From assembly GCF_002901705.1 (NCBI RefSeq), contig NZ_PPPV01000012.1, positions 869,643 through 933,642 of the forward strand: a stretch of 64,000 bases of DNA. The letters are read 5' to 3'. Of this stretch, positions 41,401-48,695 are shown piece after piece. The translations under genes were made by a program, and so were the position numbers. Numbering within the stretch: position 1 is the first letter of the stretch; each line of letters opens with the position of its first letter. A model generated the notes under the pieces. The model had not been told where the DNA came from. It searched no databases and saw only the letters and a list, made by a program, of their open reading frames with translations. The DNA comes from Staphylococcus lugdunensis (GTDB taxonomy: Bacteria > Bacillota > Bacilli > Staphylococcales > Staphylococcaceae).

Positions 41401-44400
41401 TTTAAGCTATCTAATGCATTTAAATTCTCAAACATTTTCATTAATACGTGATAGATCATGTTATTCATTCTAGATAATGTTTGAGGTATATCTTTAATAC
41501 CATTTTCATCATTTAAGATGGTTGTGTGACTTTTAGGAATAATAAATGCTGAAAGTGCATTATTAGTTTTAATAACCTTCACTTTACTAATGTCTATAGC
41601 GTTTGAGATTGCTTTTTCAATTTCACCGATTTCAATTCTATGCCCTTTGATTTTTACTTGATTATCAATTCTACCTAAAAATTCAATCGTGCCATCATTC
41701 CAAATACGACCTTGGTCACCTGTTCGATACCACTTAACATGATTGTTATCATAGTAGAATTTTTCTTCAGTTAGCTGTTGGTCACCAATATAACCTTTAG
41801 CCACGCCAAGTCCACCAATATGTAATTCTCCAACTACATTATTAGGGCATACTCTATCAAATTTATCTACTACTTTATACATTTGCCCTTTGAGTGCTGT
41901 TCCATATGGTATCGAAATCCAGTCAATAGGAAGTTGATGTGGAACATCGATATGGTTAGACCAAATGGATGCTTCCGTTGCACCACCCATCGCAACGACT
42001 AAACTATCTGACATTGAACGTTCGTAAAACCGCTGTGGCAAGTTTAAATCTATCCAATCTCCTGACAGTAATACTTTACTTAAAGGAAGATGTTCATTTT
42101 TACCTTCTGCCATGGTAACAAGCATATCAAACAGAATAGGCACAGAATCCCAAACTGTCACATTATATTTATGAATGATTTCTAGCCATTTATTAGCATC
42201 TTTAAAATTCTCTTCGGTTGTGAGGATTAGCGTGCCACCTGCATCTAATATCCCAAATATGTCGTAAACAGATAAATCAAAGTCTATTGATGACACCATC
42301 AATAATGTATCTTCATTGGTGATATAATACTTACAATTAATATCAAGTATTGTATTCATTGCATTATTATGGGTAATTTCAACACCCTTAGGTACACCTG
42401 TTGAACCCGACGTCATAATGACATATGCAGAGCTATTCGCACTAACAGACTTAATCTTGCAATCTTTTGGCTTTGTAGTTAAATTAACATCAATCATTTT
42501 TTTATGACTACTTCTTAATGAACATGACTCAATATATTTGGTATTGCTAATAATGACATCTATCCCTACCTGCTTATAAATCTTGTCTCTCCGATCACTA
42601 GGTTGCTGAATACCAATCGGTACATAAGCAGCGCCGGCAAATAACACACCAAGAATTGACACCACTTGGTCGATTCCTCTAGGTAATGTAATCCCCACAT
42701 AATCATGGGGCTTAACGCCAATATCTTCTAACATCTGTTTAACGGACATGGCTTTGTCAAATAATTCACCGTAAGTCATACGTTTACCATCATCTGAATC
42801 TATTAATGCAATATTGTCTGGTGTCTGCTGATAATTTCGCACGAAACCTTCATATAGCATTGCATTAGGTTGTTTCAAGTCTGATAGCTGTATGTCTTCC
42901 ACATATTCGCTTAATATGTCGTTCGTCTTATTCCAATTATCAACATCTGTTAATGATGCGAGCAAACGACGATAGTCATCTAACATCGCATCAACCGTTG
43001 TATCTGTTATCAAATCATCCACCTTGTCCCAGCATAAATGCAAGTCGCCTTTAACAAGATAAGATTGAAAATCTAACCACACGCCTGGTGTTTGAGAAAC
43101 CATATACGATATTTCTCCAAATGTTTGTCTTGTCTCATCGTTTTCAAGTTCATAATCAATATTACATGCGAATACGACTGGGGCGATATTTATACTTTCT
43201 CCATATTTTTTTGAAACATCACGTTGTACTTGTACACCGCTATAATCAGAATGGGATACATTCTCAATAAACGTTTGCTTTACTCTTTGTAACGTATTCG
43301 CAAAGCGTTCATTTTTATGAGGTATATGTTCAACTAATAACAGATTTGTAAAATCTGCTACTATATGCGTTACATCTTTTGTATCACTTTCTCTATTAAA
43401 CAACGGAATATTGACATAAAAGCCTTCTTGATTGCTCCATTTCTCTAGTGTCAACATATAGCATGTAAGTAAAACAATAGATGGCGTTGTGTCAAATCGC
43501 TTTGCGTTCTCTTTAATTTTTTCCCATACCTTATTTTCAATTATTCTTTTATGTCTTGATACTTTTACCTGTTCTACCAATTCTGGCTTTTTTAAAATGG
43601 GTAATTGAATAGGATTCAACTGCAATTCATCTATTTTGTGTGACCAAAATGTTTTATCTTGTTCTACTTGTTCATCATCTATCTGCTTTTGTTCCAAATA
43701 TGTCTTAAACGTGATTTGTTCTTCACTTACAGTATGACCATGATATAAATGCGCTAATTGTTTTATGATCATACTGATACTTAAAACATCTGCTACCAAT
43801 AAATCGATATTTAAACTTATTTGCACCTTTTGCTGTGGCAATATAAAAGCAGTTAAGCTTGCCACTTCTCCACGATAAACATCTAATTTTTTGTGGGATA
43901 GTTCTGTTCTATATTTTGCTAATTCCACTGATAGTTGCGTTTCATCTAAGTTATCTAATTCGATTATATCGATGCGTTTTTTGATTGGTTCTTTCAGAAA
44001 TTGTTGTTGATGGTTATCAATAAATCGGCAGCGTAACATAGGGTGAATACGTTGTAGCTCATTCCATGCTTGATTTAATTTTTCTATATCCACTTGATGC
44101 CCTATAATTTCAAAATATGCATGACAGCCAACGCCACCCAACACTTGATCCTGTTCTCTACCAATTAAATACGCACTTTGTACATCTGTTAAAGGAAATG
44201 GCTGATAGTTATCAACCGCTTCTATTGAATGATGAACAGTACTTTTTTTCTTTTTAAATTTACTGTTGTCAACAAGTAACATCCACTGGCTAAATGTAGG
44301 TTTTTCTATTAATTGAGAAAATTTTATCCTTAAACCTTCTCGTCGCAATTTACTGACTAATGCCATGATATCTATTGAATGAACGCCTAAATTAATAAGA

Positions 44401-44495
44401 TTTTCGTGCGCATCAATGTGTGTAAGATTTGTTTTTTCAGTTAACCAAGACTTAATAAGCTGTTTTATTTTATCTTTCGAAAAAAGCACTTCCAT
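38472..44495 (-). CDS. NRPS: ArCP - Cy - A (MT-like insert) - PCP - Cy - PCP (HMWP2/PchE-like)
   Basis: 2007 residues. Order by eye: aryl carrier (Ser40 in LGVHSI); Cy1 about 98-520 with DLLVADVLS at 231-239; A domain from about 545 with YVIMTSGSTGVPKG, GGATEAS (837-843), YRTGDQG, GRIDNQVKIKGHRIE and PLNKNGK (1346-1352); an insert about 1005-1310 in methyltransferase-like style; PCP1 Ser1410; Cy2 about 1470-1900 with DNLIFDGWS (1603-1611); PCP2 Ser1958. The specificity residues read approximately D-L-Y-D-L-S-M-I-W-K, close to the cysteine code. It should join the aryl acid to cysteine and cyclise twice. The insert's SAM loop reads VLEFETRNS, lacking GxGxG. Upstream gap 28 bases, downstream 2. 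Confidence 0.92.
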   Translation of the reverse strand: MEVLFSKDKIKQLIKSWLTEKTNLTHIDAHENLINLGVHSIDIMALVSKLRREGLRIKFSQLIEKPTFSQWMLLVDNSKFKKKKSTVHHSIEAVDNYQPFPLTDVQSAYLIGREQDQVLGGVGCHAYFEIIGHQVDIEKLNQAWNELQRIHPMLRCRFIDNHQQQFLKEPIKKRIDIIELDNLDETQLSVELAKYRTELSHKKLDVYRGEVASLTAFILPQQKVQISLNIDLLVADVLSISMIIKQLAHLYHGHTVSEEQITFKTYLEQKQIDDEQVEQDKTFWSHKIDELQLNPIQLPILKKPELVEQVKVSRHKRIIENKVWEKIKENAKRFDTTPSIVLLTCYMLTLEKWSNQEGFYVNIPLFNRESDTKDVTHIVADFTNLLLVEHIPHKNERFANTLQRVKQTFIENVSHSDYSGVQVQRDVSKKYGESINIAPVVFACNIDYELENDETRQTFGEISYMVSQTPGVWLDFQSYLVKGDLHLCWDKVDDLITDTTVDAMLDDYRRLLASLTDVDNWNKTNDILSEYVEDIQLSDLKQPNAMLYEGFVRNYQQTPDNIALIDSDDGKRMTYGELFDKAMSVKQMLEDIGVKPHDYVGITLPRGIDQVVSILGVLFAGAAYVPIGIQQPSDRRDKIYKQVGIDVIISNTKYIESCSLRSSHKKMIDVNLTTKPKDCKIKSVSANSSAYVIMTSGSTGVPKGVEITHNNAMNTILDINCKYYITNEDTLLMVSSIDFDLSVYDIFGILDAGGTLILTTEENFKDANKWLEIIHKYNVTVWDSVPILFDMLVTMAEGKNEHLPLSKVLLSGDWIDLNLPQRFYERSMSDSLVVAMGGATEASIWSNHIDVPHQLPIDWISIPYGTALKGQMYKVVDKFDRVCPNNVVGELHIGGLGVAKGYIGDQQLTEEKFYYDNNHVKWYRTGDQGRIWNDGTIEFLGRIDNQVKIKGHRIEIGEIEKAISNAIDISKVKVIKTNNALSAFIIPKSHTTILNDENGIKDIPQTLSRMNNMIYHVLMKMFENLNALDSLNYRSFETILTTLNVHKKYESIVNKWLNRLIAKGYINEQDGKYKRTSKVDNAYQYPDENKSIIKFLNKLEKYLPKLITGELNPIELFYQQEPELAPSKLAELMPWNMAIQDYLFKTIQELNNQSINVLEFETRNSALSSDLVHQINHKGKDYHYLDESKLLNREYIDHDIGIEVKNDFEQLKDHHYDVIIAVNALHRSFNIQQQLMKLKSKLKPDGHIIIVEPNLSLFIEQITVDILNAYIGDYKGKLTRRDWQNMFTENNFDCQRIQQVGNDRVYANIYCISPTDITSEYITSQLTHVIPNYMIPAHIYFLNVFPLNKNGKINQKKLSQLARKQRNSDSSVKADNLTHMEQKILNIWRAEFNDNTINSDSNFYNIGGDSLIATHISKEIETAFHINFTIKDAMENTTIKAQAAQVEKNKNQAHTDETIEFQTNPAKENEPFSLTDVQYSYFIGRKKELSHHNVSTHCYFEINATNIELERLERAWNKLIHSHGMMRAIITDDGLQQILSEVPYYKFKTNHLENKNSQQQQSSLLEIRNRLSHQVLDINQWPIFNIEVSILSDREVRLHISFDNLIFDGWSMFTLLSQWNQLYLNKDISQQLTALNFRDYVCYLNQLKQTEQYTKDRDYWLKRVGHFLTAPEIPTMAVSNDDANQFTRRTYHVDKQSWQKLKEIAKGIELTPTSLLIGIYAEAIRKVSHNDNFSLNITQFNRLPVHPNIEHVIGDFTTLTLLEIKHYGSTTLLDRFKYVQKQLVKDLEHHLYSGVEFQRDLRKYCEINDYILMPFVFTSGLGIHALNSQNLLGEIVYNISQTPQVWLDNQVIERDGGLDIYWDSVDHRIGTDNLDKMFDYFIKMILEIAHNKNVLNHELNVSDRYEDTYFTKIDSVLENDNQLEVSSFIDDVKDILTDIVKQEVSNSNSRFFEIGGDSLKAIELTNKIRNQFNVELELSFIFTNPTVADIAAKIEGSQHINRDEGVL

Positions 44496-44523
44496 TACTA
44501 CAAACCTCCATGTCTTATTTAAC

Positions 44524-46107
44524 TCATTCTTTTAATCTATTAACATCAATTTTCCCAAATGTAGTTAAAGGCCATACGGGTACTTTTTTTATTAAATCGG
44601 GCAATTTAAAATTTGCTATACCTTGTTGTTGTAGATAATTTCTCAGTTCATTAAGATTGATATTTGTATTCTCTTTAATGCAGACACAAATTTTCTCACC
44701 TACAACCTCATCTGGTACTCCTATTACTTTGACTTCGTCAACATTAGGATGGCCTAAAATGACATCTTCTAATTCATTAGGTAAAATTTTCTCACCTGAT
44801 TTATTAATCATCTCTTTGATACGCCCAACAACTCTAAAGTTTCCATCAGGTTGTTGCTTCACTTTATCTCCTGTCATAAAATACATGTCATCATCTACAC
44901 ATTTTATGTGTGGCGCATGTTCATAGTTATATATTGTATAGGGGCCTCTGACGTAAAGCTCGCCATATTCACCTTGCTGCACTTCTTTTCCACTATCATC
45001 TAATATTTTAATTTCGTCATATTCAGAAATAGGTGTCCCTTGTGTGTGATAAGTGACTTCATTGCCATCTTGCTTATCAGTCATACAAATTAATCCTTCT
45101 GCAATACCGTATACTTGTTGTAATTTACACTCAAATTGTTCTTCAATTTTTTGCGCAGTAAATGAATCTAATAATGCACCTCCCACCTGAATTAATTTGA
45201 GAGAACTGATATCATCTTCATCGTTGTCTTTTTGATAATCTAGACACATTTTCGCCAATGATGGTACAAGCGCTAAATGAGTAATATCTTGTTCATCTAT
45301 CAACGGGAAAATTTCATCAGGGCTCGTAACACTACAAATCACTATTGTGCCACCGACCGCTAATGTTCCAATGATTCCTGGACAACCTAAAGGAAAATTA
45401 TGTGCGATAGGCAAAGCAACTAAGTAAGTCGAATGTTCATCTAAGCCACATCTTTGTGCACATTGTTTGGCAACATAAATATAGTCACAATGTCTACGAG
45501 GTATAAGTTTAGGTATACCTGTCGTACCGCCTGAAAGTAACAATAATGCAGTATTATTATAAGATGGCTTGATTAATTCCTCTGAATAGCGATAGTCATA
45601 ATCATTACGATTTGCGGAATAAAAATTTTTATATTGCTTGGAATTTCCAAGAATATATTGATTAATCTGACAACCTAGTTCACCTTCTATTTCATTAATC
45701 AGCTGTGAATATGAAAAGCCTAAATACTTATCTTTAGCTATATATGCTACCGCACCAGACGCTTCCAAAACACCTTTGATCTCAACTTTTCGATGTGTCG
45801 CTAAAGCTAATACAGGTATCGCTCCTATTTTAAATAATGCGAATAAGACGAAAATAAATTCGAAGCAGTTTGGTAACTGGATTAACACTTTATCGTCCGG
45901 TTTAATGCCATCCTGATAAAATTTATACGCAAAATGATTTATCTCGTCATACATTTCTTGATATGTAAATTCAAACTCACGATCTATAAGTGCAATCTTT
46001 TCTGGGTACTGTCTTACTTTTTCTTGGATAAATTCATCTAGTGTTTGATGATCCCAAACTTGTTCATCATAAAATATTTCTAGTTGTTCTCTCTTTGTCC
46101 TTTTCAT
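44524..46107 (-). CDS. Salicylate (aryl acid)-AMP ligase, YbtE/DhbE-like
   Basis: 527 residues, a stand-alone adenylation enzyme. Visible are LLLSGGTTGIPKLIPR (A3), QVYGIAEG (A5), YFMTGDKVK (A7), GRIKEMINKSGEKI (A8) and PLTTFGKIDVNRL with the catalytic Lys. The substrate pocket motif AHNFPLGCPG has Asn and, at the position that is Ser in the 2,3-dihydroxybenzoate enzyme DhbE, a Cys, as I recall for the salicylate enzymes YbtE, PchD and MbtA. It therefore likely activates salicylate and transfers it to the ArCP of the 2007-residue NRPS. Overlaps the PPTase gene by 4 bases. Confidence 0.92.
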   Translation of the reverse strand: MKRTKREQLEIFYDEQVWDHQTLDEFIQEKVRQYPEKIALIDREFEFTYQEMYDEINHFAYKFYQDGIKPDDKVLIQLPNCFEFIFVLFALFKIGAIPVLALATHRKVEIKGVLEASGAVAYIAKDKYLGFSYSQLINEIEGELGCQINQYILGNSKQYKNFYSANRNDYDYRYSEELIKPSYNNTALLLLSGGTTGIPKLIPRRHCDYIYVAKQCAQRCGLDEHSTYLVALPIAHNFPLGCPGIIGTLAVGGTIVICSVTSPDEIFPLIDEQDITHLALVPSLAKMCLDYQKDNDEDDISSLKLIQVGGALLDSFTAQKIEEQFECKLQQVYGIAEGLICMTDKQDGNEVTYHTQGTPISEYDEIKILDDSGKEVQQGEYGELYVRGPYTIYNYEHAPHIKCVDDDMYFMTGDKVKQQPDGNFRVVGRIKEMINKSGEKILPNELEDVILGHPNVDEVKVIGVPDEVVGEKICVCIKENTNINLNELRNYLQQQGIANFKLPDLIKKVPVWPLTTFGKIDVNRLKE

Positions 46108-46802
46108 TTTGGAACCTCCATCATTGAAATACCTAAAATAAATTTTGAATCTATATCTTCCATTCTCACAATGGATTTTGTTGTATCTTTATTGTTGTAT
46201 ATTATAAAATGATTGCCTGAACGTTTTTGAACTTCTACATAATCCAATCCTTCCATCAAACCTGTACCAATACATTTTAAATATGCTTCCTTGGCAACCC
46301 AACACTGAAAGAAATGATACGGATTATCGCTAATATATAACGCTTCGTGCACATTAAAATAACAGTCAATAATATCTTTGAAGTCAATTTGTCTTGTTAT
46401 ATTTTCAACATCTACACCAATATCAACCATTGAAAACGCAGCCACACAGCAACCTTCAGTATGCGAAATATTAAAGCGAATATTATAAGCATTTTCTATA
46501 TAAGGCTTTTTGTAGCTTGTGTATTGATAGACCAAGTCAGTTAACTCACACGTCAATAGATATTGATAAAACAAATTCACAAGTGCATGACTATAAATAT
46601 AATTCACTTTGTCGCTTTTTCTTTTTAAATTTTTTAGTTTAGCAAGCTGTGATTTTGTTAAAAAACTGGATTGATTACCGCACTTGTTAACTCTGTCAGT
46701 CCTACCAATAACAATCACCGAATAACCATTTAACAAATGTTGCATGATGCGTTGTGATAAATTGTGCATGTTATCATTTAGCTCATATATTTTATATTTC
46801 AT
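46104..46802 (-). CDS. 4'-phosphopantetheinyl transferase, Sfp type
   Basis: 232 residues, the Sfp-type double-module length. Motifs NISHTEGCCVAAFS, DIGVDVENI (Mg2+-binding Asp and Glu) and FFQCWVAKEAYLKCIGTGL are all present. It transfers the phosphopantetheine arm from coenzyme A onto the four carrier domains of the operon's synthetases, making them active. It overlaps the upstream thioesterase gene by 11 bases and the AMP ligase by 4. A dedicated Sfp-type enzyme fits because AcpS of primary metabolism usually does not prime NRPS carriers efficiently. Confidence 0.93.
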   Translation of the reverse strand: MKYKIYELNDNMHNLSQRIMQHLLNGYSVIVIGRTDRVNKCGNQSSFLTKSQLAKLKNLKRKSDKVNYIYSHALVNLFYQYLLTCELTDLVYQYTSYKKPYIENAYNIRFNISHTEGCCVAAFSMVDIGVDVENITRQIDFKDIIDCYFNVHEALYISDNPYHFFQCWVAKEAYLKCIGTGLMEGLDYVEVQKRSGNHFIIYNNKDTTKSIVRMEDIDSKFILGISMMEVPK

Positions 46803-47523
46803 TTAAATATGCCTTTATCTTATTGATGGCTTCTTCGGAATTACCGTTAATAAACATATGTCCACCCTCTACATATTCCCATCTAAATGATTTGGTTGTG
46901 TATTGCTCCCATTCTAGTAACTCTTCTAGCGTCATTTGTTCATCTGAGGTACCCATCAACGCCAAAATAGGACTATCTAAGGGTTCTTTATTCATATCTT
47001 GGTATTCTTCATCAATGACAAAGTCGGCTCTTAGCATCGGTAAAAACATTTTGATTAAATTATCATTTTCTAATACTTCTTTTGGTGTGCCACCATAGTC
47101 TTGCAAGCCCTGTTTAAAACCTGCATCATCAAGATGATATATAGGATCAGGTTCTTTAAAACACGGTGCTCTACCCGCCGAAATAATCACTGCCTTAGGA
47201 TTATTTAAACCGCTATGTTTAATTTTTAATGCAAGTTCATAAACAATTTTAGTTCCCATACTATGGCCAAATAAATAATAGTCTTGTTCAAAATTAAATG
47301 TTTGGACTAATTCATCATAAATTTCTTGAACTAACTCACTAATTTCGGAAATGGGCGTTTCGCTAAACCGACTTTCTCTGCCTGGATAAAGCACTCGCAT
47401 CACATTGGTTGCCGGAAAATAATCACTCCAATGTCGATAAATATTCGCCCCCCCACCTGCGAAGGGAAATAATATCAACGCTTCATCTCTATCTTTTTCA
47501 TGATTTATTAGATAATTTGCCAA
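46792..47523 (-). CDS. Type II thioesterase, YbtT/GrsT-like
   Basis: 243 residues, alpha/beta-hydrolase fold. The N terminus ALILFPFAGGGANIYRHWSDYFP and the nucleophile elbow LFGHSMGTKIVYELA (Ser93 or so), with EGGHMFI at the C-terminal His, are typical for editing thioesterases, which remove wrong or stalled groups from carrier domains. It is the first gene of the operon. The start is TTG at 47523: AGGAGG lies 10 bases before it and the only nearby ATG is out of frame. Its promoter overlaps the Fur box. Confidence 0.9.
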   Translation of the reverse strand: MANYLINHEKDRDEALILFPFAGGGANIYRHWSDYFPATNVMRVLYPGRESRFSETPISEISELVQEIYDELVQTFNFEQDYYLFGHSMGTKIVYELALKIKHSGLNNPKAVIISAGRAPCFKEPDPIYHLDDAGFKQGLQDYGGTPKEVLENDNLIKMFLPMLRADFVIDEEYQDMNKEPLDSPILALMGTSDEQMTLEELLEWEQYTTKSFRWEYVEGGHMFINGNSEEAINKIKAYLNEI

Positions 47524-47577
47524 ATACCTTTTTCCTCCTATAGTTATTTTATGATTTAAAATGATATTTACACTTTT

Positions 47578-47628
47578 ATCTTACATTAATTGATAATGAT
47601 TATCAATGTTGATTGATATTTAACGCAA
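47578..47628 (-). promoter_or_regulatory. Promoter candidates of the metallophore operon
   Basis: Two readings fit. One is -35 TTGCGT (47623-47628), 18-base spacer and -10 GATAAT (47599-47604). The other is -35 TTGATA (47601-47606), 17-base spacer and -10 TAAGAT (47578-47583). In both the Fur box overlaps an element, so occupancy would block RNA polymerase. Confidence 0.6.
47589..47607. promoter_or_regulatory. Fur box before the metallophore operon
   Basis: ATTGATAATGATTATCAAT is a perfect palindrome of 9-base arms around one central base. The inner 15 bases match the low-GC Firmicute Fur consensus TGATAATNATTATCA at every position. It lies about 66-84 bases before the TTG start. This predicts repression by iron-loaded Fur and induction in iron starvation. 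Confidence 0.88.
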
Positions 47629-47636
47629 AATTTATT

Positions 47637-47691
47637 GTTTCCCAAAAAATTCTATATAATTTTTATTTTTTATACTCTTTTTTGGGAAAAC
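47637..47691. repeat. Inverted repeat between operon promoter and sufA-like gene
   Basis: GTTTCCCAAAAAA (47637-47649) and TTTTTTGGGAAAAC (47678-47691) pair with one bulged base around a 28-base AT-rich loop. Upstream of the -35 elements on the minus strand, it could be an operator or a leftover of the insertion boundary. No known site is recognised. Confidence 0.45.
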
Positions 47692-47723
47692 AAAAAAACC
47701 CTATGAGAGACTCATAAGGTTTT
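47692..47723 (-). terminator. Terminator of the sufA-like gene
   Basis: On the minus strand AAAACCTTATGAG pairs with CTCATAGGGTTTT (with G-U pairs) and runs into TTTTTTTG. It lies about 40 bases after the stop at 47763, so the metallophore operon needs its own promoter downstream. Confidence 0.85.
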
Positions 47724-47762
47724 CTAACATATTTAATTCAATTTATATTTAACTACACGTGA

Positions 47763-48122
47763 TTAACATTCTTCTGGTGTACCTGAAACTTTGGCTGTTT
47801 TAAATGAACTGCCACAGCCACAAGATGCAATCGCATTAGGATTATCGATTTGGAAACCACCACCCATGAGTGACTGTTTAAAATCGATTGTTGTCCCTTT
47901 TAACACCGGCGCATCATCTTTATCTACGAGTACTTTTAAACCATAGAACTCTAACACTTCGTCGTTATCCCCTGCTGTTTCTTCTGCAGACATACCATAC
48001 GTTAAACCAGTACATCCACCACCATTAACTTTAATTTTTAAATAACCGTCTTCCATATCATTACTTTTCAACATATCTTTGACTTCATAAGCAGCAGCTT
48101 CTGTTAAAGTTACAGTACTCAT
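47763..48122 (-). CDS. HesB/IscA-type iron-sulfur cluster A-type carrier (SufA-like)
   Basis: 119 residues. The HesB fold shows NGGGCTGLTYGM (first Cys about 37) and the C-terminal ASCGCGSSF (Cys-x-Cys) that bind a cluster or iron. It probably carries Fe-S clusters to target proteins. Three ATG codons follow each other at the start; AGGAGG lies 8 bases before the third (48122), which gives the usual 119 residues. Twelve bases separate it from the yuzB-like gene upstream. Confidence 0.92.
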   Translation of the reverse strand: MSTVTLTEAAAYEVKDMLKSNDMEDGYLKIKVNGGGCTGLTYGMSAEETAGDNDEVLEFYGLKVLVDKDDAPVLKGTTIDFKQSLMGGGFQIDNPNAIASCGCGSSFKTAKVSGTPEEC

Positions 48123-48134
48123 CATCATGACCTC

Positions 48135-48371
48135 CTAAAAAATCCATGTTTCTTCTATATGTTTATATATATTATTTAATAACTCAGTTGGCGTTTCACC
48201 TTCAACAATATCACCATTAACCAATGCATACAACCCGGATGAACAGATACCACAATTTTGTAGACAACCATATTCTAACACATCGACATCAGGGTCCTCT
48301 TCAAGTTGATCGTATACATATTGTCCACCACGTGCCATATTGGAAATACAAAATTCCACGATTGGATTCAT
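48135..48371 (-). CDS. YuzB family protein (DUF1450)
   Basis: 78 residues beginning [15 protein letters not shown]. Cysteines at about 8, 33, 38 and 41 ([23 protein letters not shown]) are conserved in the family, possibly for metal or thiol chemistry. A longer frame starts with TTG at 48386, but GAGAGGG precedes the ATG at 48371 and the family length is 78. It precedes the SufA-like gene on the same strand. Confidence 0.9.
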   Translation of the reverse strand: MNPIVEFCISNMARGGQYVYDQLEEDPDVDVLEYGCLQNCGICSSGLYALVNGDIVEGETPTELLNNIYKHIEETWIF

Positions 48372-48695
48372 AGTACACCCTCTCAATCATTTTAGTCATA
48401 TTATTATAGCAAATATACTTTCTATATGCATACGGCCAGCTCATTATCTTGATTTTTATATGCACTCCAATAAAACGTTTACAATATGATTGTGCCCAGT
48501 CGTAAATTTGTTTGTAGTCATCAAAAAAACAAGATATAATAAGCACATAAATAAAAATACTTCAATTTTTTGGGGAAATTGATGTTTTGTTATCGTAAAT
48601 GCAGTTTACACAGTTTTTCACTCAATTAATATAACATCAGTTTAAGAAAATATGAGTGATGTGTGACAATGATTTCATATCAAAGGGGTATATTT
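48372..48695. other. 324-base divergent intergenic region
   Basis: It separates the yuzB-like gene (minus) from the NADH dehydrogenase-like gene (plus). No structured feature or convincing promoter was seen. An 81-codon minus-strand frame over 48301-48546 overlaps yuzB and has no ribosome binding site, so it is not called. Confidence 0.45.

Noticed and set aside
48301-48546. An 81-codon minus-strand frame overlapping the yuzB-like gene
   Set aside because: It has no ribosome binding site and no recognisable pattern, and the overlapping frame is a clear conserved family.
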